A stretch of 64,000 bases of DNA from assembly GCA_964494345.1 (NCBI GenBank), contig CAZBSI010000001.1, forward strand, positions 558,001-622,000, in the 5' to 3' direction. The stretch is from DTKD01 sp964494345. GTDB lineage: Bacteria; Armatimonadota; UBA5829. A program made the position numbers and the translations under genes. The first letter of the stretch is position 1. Each line of letters opens with the position of its first letter. Positions 33,019 to 43,051 of this stretch are shown piece after piece. The notes beneath the pieces are model-generated. The model worked only from the letters and a program-made list of their open reading frames with translations. It had not been told where the DNA came from and ran no database searches.

Positions 33019-34797
33019 ATGCTTCTTCGTCGCGCCATAATTGCAGCGTGCCTGCTTGTTGTTGTTTCGGGCGCGGGACTGTGTGATGACGCCGTCATGG
33101 GCAGATACACTCCCCAACAGTCGGGCTATACCCCCGAGGTATTCGAGCCCCCATTTATGTTGGCCTGGCAGTATACCGCAACAAAGTTCTCTAAAAATAA
33201 AGCCAATGCCCTGGTTGTTGGCAACTCGTGCTACTTCGCGACAGGGGATCGCATTTACTGTGTAGATCTGTTTTCGGGAAATCTGAAGTGGAGATATCCG
33301 CAGGAACAGTCGTTGTCCAGCACAGTAAAGACGACACCTGCAATTTTCGCAGATAATCTCTATTTTGGCACTGGGGATGGCAAGCTATATTGCCTTAACG
33401 CAGAAACCGGCGCTTTTCAATGGTTTTTCGAGACGCGCGCCGCGCTGAGATGTCCGCCCGTTATCAACGAGGAGATGTTGTATCTTGGCTCGGATGATAA
33501 TTCGATCTACGCTATTGACGCGGTGACGGGGGATATGGCCTGGCCTAAGGCGTTTTCTTCGAGAGATGACTTTTCCAACGGCATAGCGGTGGGGTCCGGG
33601 ATGATCGTAGGATCGAGCATGGATGGCAACATCTACGGGATAAATGAGAGTTCGGGCAAACTGCGCTGGCTTTTCAGGTTACCGAGCGCTCCTGTAAAAA
33701 CGTCACCTATTATGACGGAAAACGTCACCATAATGGCCCTTGGCAACACGATGTATGGCCTCAACACCCGAAGCGGGCAGATGAAATGGATGGTGCAGTT
33801 ACCGTCGGATGCGACGACCACACCTGCGACTGATGGGGTCGACGTATTTGTACCTTGTCTTGATAAAAAACTGTATTGCTATACTATAACTGGCCGGACA
33901 CCCGCGCTCAAATGGGCGCAGCCTGCGGAGATCGGTGGAATATGCAGTTCCAGCCCCACTGTGGCTGATAAGTTGGTCTTCGTAACTGCGAATAAAGGTA
34001 TTATCGCAGCTTTCTCGACCATTGACGGGTCGTTGAAGTGGAGATATATCGCGGCGCCGTCCGGAATCAATTCGCCGGGCGCTACTTTCACGGATATATC
34101 ATCTTCGGCGGTTGTGGCTAACGGATCACTGCTGGTTTTGACTGATGACGGCGTTTTGCATTGTTTCACAAAGACTGCGCCGGACTCTGCTCCGCCGGAT
34201 TATTTCTATTTGACCCCAGCCAATGGCTCGCGCATATCCGGAGCTCCGCCAATTAAGATATCGGCTGCGTTATGGGATGCGGGCAGCGGCGTGGACTTCG
34301 GCAGCGCGACGCTGATGCTGGATGGAGAGAGCAAAGAACTGACTACCGACTTTGTGACGAATACAATCTCTTACACAACCGAGGTCGGGGATACAAAATC
34401 GCCGGTTAAACCCCTTAAAGACGGGATCCATATCATTACACTCACTGTGAAAGACTATGCAGGCAACAGGCTGAACAAGGAATGGTATTTCACGGCGGAC
34501 TCGAACCTTCCGCCTCCACGACGGGTGATTAAAGAGCCCAAGAAGAGCACGCAGGAGCCTGAGGCTGTTGACAGAAGTAGGCCACGCTATACTCCAGGTG
34601 AGCAAAATCCGTCTACAAATCCGGGGGATCAACCGAGCGCTTCTCCCCCGCCACCCCCTCCGCCGCCTAGTTTCGATGGGCCTGGTTATCCGAGCGCCCC
34701 TGGTGCGCCGGGGATGCCGGATAATAGATCCGATCGGTGGCGTGGCAGAGGAATGCACGATGGAGGCGAATATCAGCCGCCTGCTCCCGGCCAGTGA
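33019..34797 (+). CDS. PQQ-like beta-propeller protein, exported
   Basis: A 592-residue exported protein. The ATG at 33019 follows GGAGG (33007-33011) by seven bases; the ATG at 33001 encodes across the ribosome site. Signal peptide MLLRRAIIAACLLVVVSGAG. Residues about 45-370 are PQQ/BamB-like repeats: YCVDLFSGNLKW, YCLNAETGAFQW, YAIDAVTGDMAW, YGINESSGKLRW, YGLNTRSGQMKW and more. Residues about 395-500 form an Ig-like module with 'SGVDFGSATLMLDG'. The tail is Pro-rich (PPPPPPPPSFDGPGYP). No quinoprotein ligand residues are obvious, so it is probably structural or ligand-binding. dprA follows 14 bases after the stop. Confidence 0.88.
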   Translation: MLLRRAIIAACLLVVVSGAGLCDDAVMGRYTPQQSGYTPEVFEPPFMLAWQYTATKFSKNKANALVVGNSCYFATGDRIYCVDLFSGNLKWRYPQEQSLSSTVKTTPAIFADNLYFGTGDGKLYCLNAETGAFQWFFETRAALRCPPVINEEMLYLGSDDNSIYAIDAVTGDMAWPKAFSSRDDFSNGIAVGSGMIVGSSMDGNIYGINESSGKLRWLFRLPSAPVKTSPIMTENVTIMALGNTMYGLNTRSGQMKWMVQLPSDATTTPATDGVDVFVPCLDKKLYCYTITGRTPALKWAQPAEIGGICSSSPTVADKLVFVTANKGIIAAFSTIDGSLKWRYIAAPSGINSPGATFTDISSSAVVANGSLLVLTDDGVLHCFTKTAPDSAPPDYFYLTPANGSRISGAPPIKISAALWDAGSGVDFGSATLMLDGESKELTTDFVTNTISYTTEVGDTKSPVKPLKDGIHIITLTVKDYAGNRLNKEWYFTADSNLPPPRRVIKEPKKSTQEPEAVDRSRPRYTPGEQNPSTNPGDQPSASPPPPPPPPSFDGPGYPSAPGAPGMPDNRSDRWRGRGMHDGGEYQPPAPGQ

Positions 34798-34811
34798 GTT
34801 TCATACACGAG

Positions 34812-35906
34812 ATGAACGAACGAGAACTGTCATACTGGCTGCGTCTAAGCAGGCTTGAGATTTCACCGAAGGCTGCCGGGGCTCTATTGGAGAGGTTCGG
34901 CAGCCCCGAGGCTGTTTTTGCCGCGTCCGATGCTGAATTGGAGTCAGTCGAACAGCTCAGCCCAAGGGCGAAAGAGAAGGTCTTGGGGCCTGTGCCTGCT
35001 GGCATTGAGCGTGATCTACAGACTATAGACCAAACCGGTATAACAGTCGTACCAATCCAATCGTCGCAATACCCGCAGTCTTTGGCCGCCATTTATGACC
35101 CGCCAGTTGTGCTTTATATCAAGGGCAGTATTATGGAATCCGATAAAATGGCTGTGGCTATCGTCGGGTCCAGGAGGGCGTCTGAGTATGGCAGAAGCGT
35201 TGCGGCGCGTATTTCTGAGGATTTGGCCAAGCGCGGATTGACAATAGTCAGCGGAGGAGCGCGGGGCATCGACACTGCTGCGCATAAAGGCGCTCTGAAG
35301 GCAGGCGGGAGGACTATAGCGTTTCTGGGATGCGGGATTGATGTTGTGTATCCTGCGGAAAACAAGAAGCTATTTGAAGCGATGTGTGACAGCGGAGCAG
35401 TGGTATCGGAGTTTCCACTTGGGGCGACCCCGGAGCCGTGGCGGTTCCCTCCTCGCAATCGACTCATAAGCGGACTAAGCCTGGGCGTATTGGTGTGCCA
35501 GTCTCCTCAGGCGTCCGGTGCGCTTATTACCGCAAGTTATGCGGCCGAGCACGGTAAAGATGTTTATGCAGTGCCCGGTAACATCGACGATGAGCGAAAC
35601 AGCGGGTCTCATAAATTGATTCAGGACGGCGCCTTGCTGGTGCAGGACGCCGGCGACATTTTGCGGGAGCTGGGCATCGACAAGGACGAGGAAGATCAGC
35701 CCAAACAGATGCTGCTGCCTATAGAGTCGCTTAATGAGCAGGAAAGAAGCATAGCCTCGCTACTCTCCCTCGAACCGATGCCGATTGACGAGATCATCGA
35801 AAAGACGGGCATTCCGGCCCCCGTGGTATCGGGAACATTGACGGTACTTGAGATGAAAAACGTGATCAAGAGGGTGCCGGGCAATGCCTATGTCAGGGTC
35901 ATTTAA
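34812..35906 (+). CDS. dprA: DNA-processing protein DprA
   Basis: A 364-residue RecA loader for incoming single-stranded DNA in natural transformation. An N-terminal helix-hairpin-helix-like region (MNERELSYWLRLSRLEISPKAA) is followed by the Rossmann-like DprA domain: VGSRRASEYGR, VSGGARGIDTAAHKGAL and PRNRLISGLS. A C-terminal winged helix (about 300-364) is typical of most DprA. It follows the PQQ gene by 14 bases. Together with pilBTC and ComEC-type genes elsewhere it would support competence, but only dprA and pili are in the window. The upstream frame to 34737 is spurious overlap. Confidence 0.95.
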   Translation: MNERELSYWLRLSRLEISPKAAGALLERFGSPEAVFAASDAELESVEQLSPRAKEKVLGPVPAGIERDLQTIDQTGITVVPIQSSQYPQSLAAIYDPPVVLYIKGSIMESDKMAVAIVGSRRASEYGRSVAARISEDLAKRGLTIVSGGARGIDTAAHKGALKAGGRTIAFLGCGIDVVYPAENKKLFEAMCDSGAVVSEFPLGATPEPWRFPPRNRLISGLSLGVLVCQSPQASGALITASYAAEHGKDVYAVPGNIDDERNSGSHKLIQDGALLVQDAGDILRELGIDKDEEDQPKQMLLPIESLNEQERSIASLLSLEPMPIDEIIEKTGIPAPVVSGTLTVLEMKNVIKRVPGNAYVRVI

Positions 35907-35907
35907 C

Positions 35908-37566
35908 TCAGTGACGCTTGCCTGATTTCATAATTGATACGATCAACCAAATACCAAACACAGTAGCCACAATGTAGCCCAGCACGCCTAGTGCGGGCAG
36001 CCCAAGCCAGTCGCGTGCGCCTCTGCCGGTGGATACAACAAGCGATGAGCCGATTATACTGCCTGCAACGATCAGCGCAATCGAGACCCGGTTTGCTGAA
36101 CGAGCAAGCGTTGCTTCGACTTCCTCCAATCCCTGATGTTTAAACTCGACTCGCAAGGTCCCGTCTATCGCCTTACGAACGAGCCGTTCGAGGTGTTCGG
36201 GCATGGAAAACAACAGAGCTCTGCTGGCAGCAAGAGCGCGATAAAACTCGTTGAGCCAGTTGTCTGAACGCAACTCACTTCGCACGGCACGGCCCACGTA
36301 TGTTCTGGCAGCAGCGGTGAAATTGAAATCATCGTCAAGCTGCAAGCATATCCCATCTACGTTGGTCAACACCTTGGCCAGAACGGCGTAGCTCGCGGGC
36401 AGGCGTATTCGATGTTCCACTGAGACATTCAGCACGCGGGTAAGCAGTTGGCCCATGTGGACTGACTTTGACGGCAGATCGTAGTAACCCCGCACCACTT
36501 TGCCCAAATCACGGGTGAAGCGTCTGGTGTCGACCTCGCCTAATGATATTCCCAGATTAAGGATCTCGTCGGCCATGACCCGCGTGTCCTGCTGCTCGAA
36601 AGCCATCAACATACGTATAGCGCCTGCTCGATTTTCTGCATCCAGCCGGCCCACCATACCGCAATCGACTAATCCTATCTCTCCATCAGGCGTGACTAGT
36701 ATATTTCCGGGATGCGGATCGGCGTGAAAGAATCCGTCTACGAATATCTGCTGCAAAAAAGCCGAAGAAAGCCTGTCGGCAAGACGTGTGCAGTGCGGTC
36801 GGGGCTGTTCTTTTTGTATATAATCGGTGATCTTGTCACCGTGGATTTCTTCCAGAGTCAACACTTTTCTAGTGGTGAACTCCCAATACACTTTTGGCAA
36901 TTTGACGCCTTTTTCGTCTGCCAATTGCTCTCGAAGCATATCGGTGTTATGGCCTTCGCGAGCGTAGTCCAACTCCTCTCTAATCGTCATTGCGAACTCG
37001 TCTACGAGATCGGAGACGCCGTATGTTTTGGCGCGCTCCCAGTGGTCTTCCAGAAAAATTGCCCGTTTGGCGAGTATTTCTATGTCGGTTTCGACCTGAT
37101 CGACGATTCCCGGCCTCTGCACTTTAACTATCACGGCGGTGCCATCGAAGAGCACGGCGCGATGCACCTGTCCAAGAGAGGCCGCCGCGAGGGGTATAAC
37201 GTCGAAATCCACGTAGACATCCTCGACTGGCCGGGAGAACTCCTCTTCAATGACCGACAATACTTCGTTGATCGGGACAGTGGGCGCGGTGTCCTGCAGC
37301 TTCGATAGTTCTCGAATAAAAGGTTCAGGGACCAGGTCCGGGCGAGTGGAGAGTATTTGCCCGAGCTTGATGAAGGTTGGGCCTAATTCCTCCAGCATCT
37401 CACGGATATGCGCAGGGCCATGCTCGCTTGGCGCCAGGTCAGCGTGCTTGCCGAGATGCTCACGCAGGCCGAGTTTGCTGAGCATCCAACCCCAACCGTG
37501 CCGCGCGAGCACCCCGGCTATTTCGCGATATCTGCGGAGGTGTTTGCGCCCCTTACCGAGAATCAA
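35908..37566 (-). CDS. UbiB/ABC1-family atypical kinase (AarF)
   Basis: A 552-residue membrane-associated protein of the UbiB family. Landmarks: GPTFIKLGQILSTRPDL (KxGQ signature), AAASLGQVHRA (A-rich loop replacing the P loop), VKVQRPG (Lys), EELDYAREG, HADPHPGN (catalytic) and GLVDCGMVG (metal). Two hydrophobic segments at the C-terminus (about 485-545) anchor it. The family supports quinone synthesis or lipid homeostasis with low ATPase activity. The TTG start lies nine bases after AAGGA. It is in an operon with the phasin, 12 bases downstream, and the stop is one base from the dprA stop, convergent. Confidence 0.93.
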   Translation of the reverse strand: MILGKGRKHLRRYREIAGVLARHGWGWMLSKLGLREHLGKHADLAPSEHGPAHIREMLEELGPTFIKLGQILSTRPDLVPEPFIRELSKLQDTAPTVPINEVLSVIEEEFSRPVEDVYVDFDVIPLAAASLGQVHRAVLFDGTAVIVKVQRPGIVDQVETDIEILAKRAIFLEDHWERAKTYGVSDLVDEFAMTIREELDYAREGHNTDMLREQLADEKGVKLPKVYWEFTTRKVLTLEEIHGDKITDYIQKEQPRPHCTRLADRLSSAFLQQIFVDGFFHADPHPGNILVTPDGEIGLVDCGMVGRLDAENRAGAIRMLMAFEQQDTRVMADEILNLGISLGEVDTRRFTRDLGKVVRGYYDLPSKSVHMGQLLTRVLNVSVEHRIRLPASYAVLAKVLTNVDGICLQLDDDFNFTAAARTYVGRAVRSELRSDNWLNEFYRALAASRALLFSMPEHLERLVRKAIDGTLRVEFKHQGLEEVEATLARSANRVSIALIVAGSIIGSSLVVSTGRGARDWLGLPALGVLGYIVATVFGIWLIVSIMKSGKRH

Positions 37567-37578
37567 ACGCGCAATTCC

Positions 37579-37929
37579 TTAATTGCCGGAATCGTCGGTG
37601 GCATGCCGCACGACCATTTCGGCGTTCAACTCCGCCACTCTTCGCTCCAGTGACGCCACCCTGGACTCCAGCCGCTCGACCCGGTCGGCCTCGGCGACTC
37701 CCGCCCGCTGAAGCGTGCTGGATATCTGTTCGCATATCCATTCCTGCAGGGATCGTTTTTCCTCCTCGGCCTTTGCAGAGACGTCATCTACGAACCTTTT
37801 GGCATCATCCGAGCTCATCTCTCCGCGCGCTACCATATCATCAGCGAACTGTTTCAGCTTCTCAGCGCTCAGCGCCGCAGCCCCGAGACCGAAATCAAGT
37901 GATTTTTTGAACAATTCTACTATGCTCAA
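37579..37929 (-). CDS. phasin-family protein
   Basis: A 116-residue coiled-coil protein. MSIVELFKKSLDFGLGAAALSAEKLKQFADDMVARGEMS is the start of the PhaF/PhaI-type phasin group, and the C-terminal half is a heptad-rich coil (RVERLESRVASLERRVAELNAE). Phasins coat PHA granules, but in bacteria without PHA synthase the same group pairs with ubiB. No PHA genes are here, so a membrane or scaffold role with UbiB is an inference. The TTG at 37929 follows AGAGGTG by seven bases. It overlaps nothing and precedes ubiB by 12 bases. Confidence 0.82.
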   Translation of the reverse strand: MSIVELFKKSLDFGLGAAALSAEKLKQFADDMVARGEMSSDDAKRFVDDVSAKAEEEKRSLQEWICEQISSTLQRAGVAEADRVERLESRVASLERRVAELNAEMVVRHATDDSGN

Positions 37930-37969
37930 AACACGACACCTCTTTCGTATTGGATTGTGTTTATAAAGC

Positions 37970-38485
37970 TCAATCTCGCCGCCAGTTTACCCGCACGGCC
38001 TTGATGTCATCTCCGAACTGATACTCCACGCACCCCGAATAGGCGTTATGCAACGCTCGGCCTATACGTTGTGCGAGTTTTTCGTTGGTGGTGGTGATGG
38101 TGGTTTCGTTGGCGTCGGATTGGATATCCATAATCCTCTCCAGCGGATTCACTGCCTGCGCCTTTTGGCTTTCGTTGTGGATGAGGTTAAATATCTCCTC
38201 TCGATGTTCGTTCACGAATGCTCCGGAGAGTTTTACGATCCCGCCGGGCACCTTATCGCGCTGTTTTCGGCAGGCCGGACAAAGAGTTTGATGCATCTCA
38301 AGATTGGGAGAGTCTTCTATTGGCGCCTGCCCTCTCAGATACCATCTTCCGGCTGTGTAGATTGCGCCGCAGCGGGTGCAGTGGGTGTTCTCTTGCAGGC
38401 ACTCATCTTCGAGATATGGGTCGACATAAGAGTCAACGTTTCTTCGGATACGAACAGGTGCTTTCGTGCGCTGTATATACTTCAT
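37970..38485 (-). CDS. BCAM0308-family protein
   Basis: A 171-residue cytosolic protein of the BCAM0308 family. A zinc site CTRCGAIYTAGRWYL (near 36-50) pairs with CPACRKQRDKVPGGIV (near 69-82), and then comes the family core LSGAFVNEHREEIFNLIHNESQKAQAVNPLERIM and the end block TTTNEKLAQRIGRALHNAY...VRVNWRR. The function is unknown; the ribbon resembles archaeal NMD3-type domains. The ATG follows GGGAGA by six bases. It lies upstream of phasin-ubiB on the same strand, 41 bases away. Confidence 0.83.
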   Translation of the reverse strand: MKYIQRTKAPVRIRRNVDSYVDPYLEDECLQENTHCTRCGAIYTAGRWYLRGQAPIEDSPNLEMHQTLCPACRKQRDKVPGGIVKLSGAFVNEHREEIFNLIHNESQKAQAVNPLERIMDIQSDANETTITTTNEKLAQRIGRALHNAYSGCVEYQFGDDIKAVRVNWRRD

Positions 38486-38616
38486 TCTATGTCTCCCTTT
38501 GAATGAAAATCAGAACGCCGCAGCAGGTATCAATCTCGAATCGACAGGCAATTTATGATGATTTCCATGGTAACTGTACCCGTGGTTGAGGAGTGCGAAA
38601 CAATGGCAGGCCTGCT

Positions 38617-39351
38617 TTAAGACCGCGAGGATTTCAGCAGCGACCAGCCCGCCAAAGCCGCCACGCAGAATATCAGGGGAATAACAGCGAATCGCACACC
38701 CAGCAGCAGCCAGGAGACCACCACCAACGCGACTGCGGTGATGATCAGAAGGTAGTATCTGGCTCGCTCAGATCGGCCACCCATCAGCCATCTGGTGAGA
38801 GGATTATCATACGGCAGGTCTGCTCCGCATTTGAAGCATTTTCTCTGGTTGAGATTGTTTTCCGTGCCGCACCAGCGACAAACCGGGTTTACAGTGTCCC
38901 TGAGATGGAGTTCTTTGGACCACTTGCCAAGCTTATACTGACACTGAGTATCGCCGCCGAGGTCTACCGCCGCTTGAAGCTCACCTACTGCCCGGTCGAG
39001 ATCCCCCAGCGCATAGAGCGAATCTGCCAGAAACTCCCGAGCCGCTAGATTCTTGGGATCAGACCGAATGATATTCTCGTAGTCGACACAGCATCTCTTA
39101 TAATACGCCCGCCAACTGCCAAACTGCCAGGTGTATATCGCATAACCGAACGCCGCTAACAGTGGGAGAGCCGCGAAAAGAAGCTGAAGCAGGTTTTGAG
39201 CCAGAAACAGACCGACCACCAACCCGCCGAAAACAGTCGCCAGAAGAAACGCCTCGGAGCCATCCAAAGCGCCTTCAGCCCACCAATGAAGCGCGACAAA
39301 TATACCCGCCGCCGCCAACACAATACCAATGAAAAAGAATGGTAGCAGCAT
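38617..39351 (-). CDS. membrane protein with TPR and zinc ribbon
   Basis: A 244-residue protein. Two or three N-terminal transmembrane segments (about 1-75) are followed by a soluble part with a TPR-like hairpin: LAAREFLADSLYALGDLDRAVGEL. A ribbon with CRWCGTENNLNQRKCFKCG (CxxC, 11 residues, CxxC) comes near 163-180, and two further helices end the chain. It probably scaffolds proteins at the membrane. I recognise no named family. It lies six bases after the stop of the secreted protein gene, so the two are co-transcribed. Confidence 0.72.
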   Translation of the reverse strand: MLLPFFFIGIVLAAAGIFVALHWWAEGALDGSEAFLLATVFGGLVVGLFLAQNLLQLLFAALPLLAAFGYAIYTWQFGSWRAYYKRCCVDYENIIRSDPKNLAAREFLADSLYALGDLDRAVGELQAAVDLGGDTQCQYKLGKWSKELHLRDTVNPVCRWCGTENNLNQRKCFKCGADLPYDNPLTRWLMGGRSERARYYLLIITAVALVVVSWLLLGVRFAVIPLIFCVAALAGWSLLKSSRS

Positions 39352-39357
39352 AACCGG

Positions 39358-40173
39358 CTATTGGATTGATGTGATATCAATGATAGTAATCGCCTGATCC
39401 GCACCGGATTGTTGACTGTCGGGGCCTGGTTTGCGGAAGTCGACTTTGCTCTCCGCATGAGCGCTGATGAGTTTGCCTCCGTTGATAGAAATAATGGAAT
39501 CGACGCTGGCCGTGCTGTTCACTACAACCCCTTCATCGAGTTTCTGGCCCGCCCATACATAATCCTGATGCACATTGACGACATCGACCCCTTTTTTGTT
39601 TTCTACAGACTTATATACAGTCGTCACACTGCACTCGTCAGAGAAGCCAGGCAGCTTTACTTTTGCCTTATGAGCCTCACCCAATGTGTGTGGCTTGTCG
39701 ATGTCCGGAACCAGATACAGCAAAATTAAATTGGCATAATTGAGGCCAGGGGAACGCTCCGCATATTTGGTGCGAGCTATGCCGAAAGCGCTGTTGACCT
39801 TCCAAGCCTTATCAATAAGCAGCGTGAGTCTGGGAAATTCGGCCGTCGGCATCGTGAACTGTTGGCCATCAATAGTCGCCTTGGCATCGGATGCGATAAT
39901 ATCCAACGGCAGCAGACCATCCCCTTCCCTCTGGCTGAATTTGTGCTGCATCTTCATCGTATAAGTTGCATTGAGAATAATCGGTTCAGCAGATGACTCA
40001 GAGACTGTCTTTCCTTTAAGCTGTACCGATAAATCGTAATTGCGTGCCTCGTTGGGTTTCACATTCATAGAGATTGTGACTTTTTTAGCCTCCGCAGGCT
40101 CGGGCGTTGCATCAGCAAAACTATGCAACGGCCCGATCGCAATCAGCAGTAGCATATATATGACGATTCTCAT
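39358..40173 (-). CDS. secreted hypothetical protein
   Basis: A 271-residue exported protein: signal peptide MRIVIYMLLLIAIGPLHSFA, then beta-rich sequence with SVQLKGKTVSESSAEPIILNA and no motif I know. The ATG at 40173 follows GGGAGA by seven bases; the ATG at 40188 was rejected because the frame runs through that site. It is in an operon with the TPR/ribbon membrane protein. Confidence 0.65.
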   Translation of the reverse strand: MRIVIYMLLLIAIGPLHSFADATPEPAEAKKVTISMNVKPNEARNYDLSVQLKGKTVSESSAEPIILNATYTMKMQHKFSQREGDGLLPLDIIASDAKATIDGQQFTMPTAEFPRLTLLIDKAWKVNSAFGIARTKYAERSPGLNYANLILLYLVPDIDKPHTLGEAHKAKVKLPGFSDECSVTTVYKSVENKKGVDVVNVHQDYVWAGQKLDEGVVVNSTASVDSIISINGGKLISAHAESKVDFRKPGPDSQQSGADQAITIIDITSIQ

Positions 40174-40231
40174 AACATCATCTCCCATACTCCGTCATGG
40201 CATGTGTGTTATACAATACCCACGGCGATTC

Positions 40232-43051
40232 CTACTGGCTCCTTACTTTGTCTTTAAGTTCTTTCAGGTCTTTCTCCAGCGCGCTCATACGGTTTCCATA
40301 CTCCGTCCAGTCGCCCACTTTCAAAGCTTCCTGTGCCTTAGCGTAGTTCGTGTTAGCCCTGTTGACAAGCTGCGCCGTATCGGGTGTAGCGATTATCACA
40401 GGAGGTTTGGCAGTTGCTGGCATGTGCTGTTGTGCTAAAGCGCCTGCGACCATCGCCGTTTGCGTAGGCACGGAGATTGTCTGGCCGACCAAGGCGGACA
40501 GCGAATCGTTGAGAGTCGGCATCATGGCGACGTGATCTCCCAATGCGACCACAACTCGCTTGATTTCCGGAATCTGAGTGCCCGATGTAGTGGAACTCAG
40601 ATATACGGGCACCACATATAAGAACGTCGATTCCACTGGGATAATCAACATATCCCCGGTGTCCGCCGTGGAGCCTTCTTTGTTCCATAACGTCAACTGT
40701 GATGATATGGTCGGGTCCTGGCTGGCGAATGTGCCCACCTGCTGCGGGCCGTTGACGTTCTTGGTCGGCAGTTGATACAGCAACAACCTGCCGTAGTCTG
40801 GTTGGTCGCACTTGGCGCACATCCAGGCTACCATATTCTTACGTGCCCCGGCGTGGACGTAAGGCGTCATCAGAATAAACTCCTCGGATTTGCCATCTGG
40901 CAGCTTCATAATGACGTAGTACGGTTCCATATAGGTCGGCTCACCGGACAACCCCGCCAGGCTGGCAGTTTTCGGTATCTCCCAGAGGTCGCTGTTGCCG
41001 TAGAAATCCTGCGGCCGGTCGGCGCTGTAGTGGTAGCGAGTATAGATCGCCGTCTGTATTCGGAACATATCCTCAGGATATCTAATATGCGCCTGCAGCT
41101 CCTTTGGCATCTTCGAAAACGGTTGGAATATGCCGGGGAAGATTTTATCGTAAGTGCGTATCAGCGGGTCTTTGAGAGGCTCTTCGATTATGTAGGCGTG
41201 AACCTCACCCGTATACGCATTGACAACCACCTTTACCGAGTTTCTGATATAGTTAAATTGATTGCCCTGCATTCCAAAAAACTTGGAATATGGGTACGAG
41301 TCACTGGTGGTATAGCCGTCTCGCATCCAATACAGGTTGCCGTTGGCAGTCACCAGATATGGGTCCTGGTCAAACTGGAGGAACGGCATCAAGGCCGAGG
41401 TACGGTCGTGAATCTCTCTCCGGAAAAGTAGCCGGCTCTGAGGTGTGATGTTCTCATTGAGCAGCAGGTTTACGTCCTGAAACCGCAGCGAAAACAGCAG
41501 TTTTCTCCAAAAGTCCCCTACCCTGATGCCAGAATCAGCCTCGTATTTGGTGGGTACCGTGCCGCTGCCGCTGGGGAAGTCATACTCTTCGGCGCTGGTC
41601 TTCACTACCACATATTCATTAGTAAGCTCCCCAAAATAGACGCCCATGTGCTTTATCGGCATATCTACGGTGGCCCTTGGGGGCATATCCTTTACGAAAA
41701 ATAGCGGCTTACCCTCCTCGCTTAGCTCATTAACAGGGCTCATACAATAAGCATAGCCGTGAGTGTATTTAAGGTGCTGGTTGATCCAGGTCTTGGCGGT
41801 GTCCGGAAGCTGTGCCTGGGATATTTCCCTTGCTCCCAGCCAGACCTGTCTGTAGCGAGTTTCCCCGGTATGTTTATCCGTAAGCCAATAGCGACCGACG
41901 TCGATGTCCTCGAAATGGTAGTACTGCTGCACGGTTTGGAGTTGATTATACTGGTCCTGCAGCGGCTTTTTGCCCCACAGTCGTATATTTTCTATGGTAG
42001 CGCGATTGTCGTCTATTTGCTCGGCGGTTAGTTCATTATCCGCAGGAAACGGCTGTGTGTTTACCACAGTAAGCCCATAAGCATCCTGCGTGGCCGCAAT
42101 TGCACGCGATATATATGGAGACTGATATTCGAGTTCGTTTGGCTGCACGCTGTAGCGCTGAACAAATGACGGGTAGAGGCTGCCTACTACAATAGACAGC
42201 CCGACCAGGCCGATCAAGGCGCCTGCGGCATAGCCTATTCCCCGGCGCCTGATGTTATACAACACGACAAAGCCGCCGACTATCGCAGCCACAAGCAATA
42301 TCCATAGGGTCGGCAAAGTCGCCTTGATCTCCGTATGGCCAGCGCCATCGAAGAGGTTTCCCCGCACGAACAGCAGGTTATACATTGCAAGCCTGTATCC
42401 CCAAGCCTTGAGGAAAAACATAGCAGCAATAAGGCTAAATATATGGGCCTTGACCTTCGGGGCAAATTGTAGATTGTTGCCGAAGTATTCAATAGCCTCA
42501 TCGGCGTAGTGCAAACCAACGGCGGCGATAGTCGACGCAGCAAGCGCGAAGAACAGCCAGTGGTATACATAGCTCAAAAACGGCAGTTGAAAGACATAAA
42601 AACCTATGTCTTTGCCAAAAACAGGATCATTTCCGGCAAATGAGCTGGCGTTAAAAAACATCAGCCATTGCTGCCAATGCGTCGCCGCCTCCAGGCCGAC
42701 CATCACCGAGACCACCACACTGCCCGCAAACAGCAGCAAACCAAGGCCCCGGCGTGCCAATCTGCCGAGACGCTCCATAAGTTGTTGTTCGATGCCAAGC
42801 GTAGGAGAAGGCGGGGCTATCCGACGGGCATACCATAGGTTCCCATAGATGACACCAAAGAAAAGAGCGCCAAACAAAAACCCAATTTTCAATTGAGTCA
42901 CCAGTCTGGTCGTAAATACCGTATTATAGCCGAGGTTCTTGAACCATAGATAATCGGTATAAAACGAAACCAACGCCCCACCGAATATCACGAACAGCGC
43001 CAGCACAGCCAGCACTATCGGCCAAAAATATCGCCGTAAATTATACATCAT
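40232..43051 (-). CDS. UPF0182 family membrane protein
   Basis: A 939-residue protein of UPF0182 (COG1615). About seven transmembrane helices fill residues 1-320: YFWPIVLAVLALFVIFGGAL at the start, then LGIEQQLMERLGRLARRGLG between helices. A long extracytoplasmic domain follows with PNELEYQSPYISRAIAATQDAYGL and YLVTANGNLYWMRDGYTTS, both family signatures. The C-terminus is a coiled coil with QEALKVGDWTEYGNRM. Function is unknown; members are common in diderms and actinobacteria. Two ATGs stand together at 43051 and 43048, four and seven bases after AGGGA; either may be used. Confidence 0.93.
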   Translation of the reverse strand: MMYNLRRYFWPIVLAVLALFVIFGGALVSFYTDYLWFKNLGYNTVFTTRLVTQLKIGFLFGALFFGVIYGNLWYARRIAPPSPTLGIEQQLMERLGRLARRGLGLLLFAGSVVVSVMVGLEAATHWQQWLMFFNASSFAGNDPVFGKDIGFYVFQLPFLSYVYHWLFFALAASTIAAVGLHYADEAIEYFGNNLQFAPKVKAHIFSLIAAMFFLKAWGYRLAMYNLLFVRGNLFDGAGHTEIKATLPTLWILLVAAIVGGFVVLYNIRRRGIGYAAGALIGLVGLSIVVGSLYPSFVQRYSVQPNELEYQSPYISRAIAATQDAYGLTVVNTQPFPADNELTAEQIDDNRATIENIRLWGKKPLQDQYNQLQTVQQYYHFEDIDVGRYWLTDKHTGETRYRQVWLGAREISQAQLPDTAKTWINQHLKYTHGYAYCMSPVNELSEEGKPLFFVKDMPPRATVDMPIKHMGVYFGELTNEYVVVKTSAEEYDFPSGSGTVPTKYEADSGIRVGDFWRKLLFSLRFQDVNLLLNENITPQSRLLFRREIHDRTSALMPFLQFDQDPYLVTANGNLYWMRDGYTTSDSYPYSKFFGMQGNQFNYIRNSVKVVVNAYTGEVHAYIIEEPLKDPLIRTYDKIFPGIFQPFSKMPKELQAHIRYPEDMFRIQTAIYTRYHYSADRPQDFYGNSDLWEIPKTASLAGLSGEPTYMEPYYVIMKLPDGKSEEFILMTPYVHAGARKNMVAWMCAKCDQPDYGRLLLYQLPTKNVNGPQQVGTFASQDPTISSQLTLWNKEGSTADTGDMLIIPVESTFLYVVPVYLSSTTSGTQIPEIKRVVVALGDHVAMMPTLNDSLSALVGQTISVPTQTAMVAGALAQQHMPATAKPPVIIATPDTAQLVNRANTNYAKAQEALKVGDWTEYGNRMSALEKDLKELKDKVRSQ

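Noticed and set aside
34737..34811. Longer DprA start overlapping the PQQ gene
   Set aside because: DprA homology begins at the ATG at 34812 and the extension overlaps a coding end.
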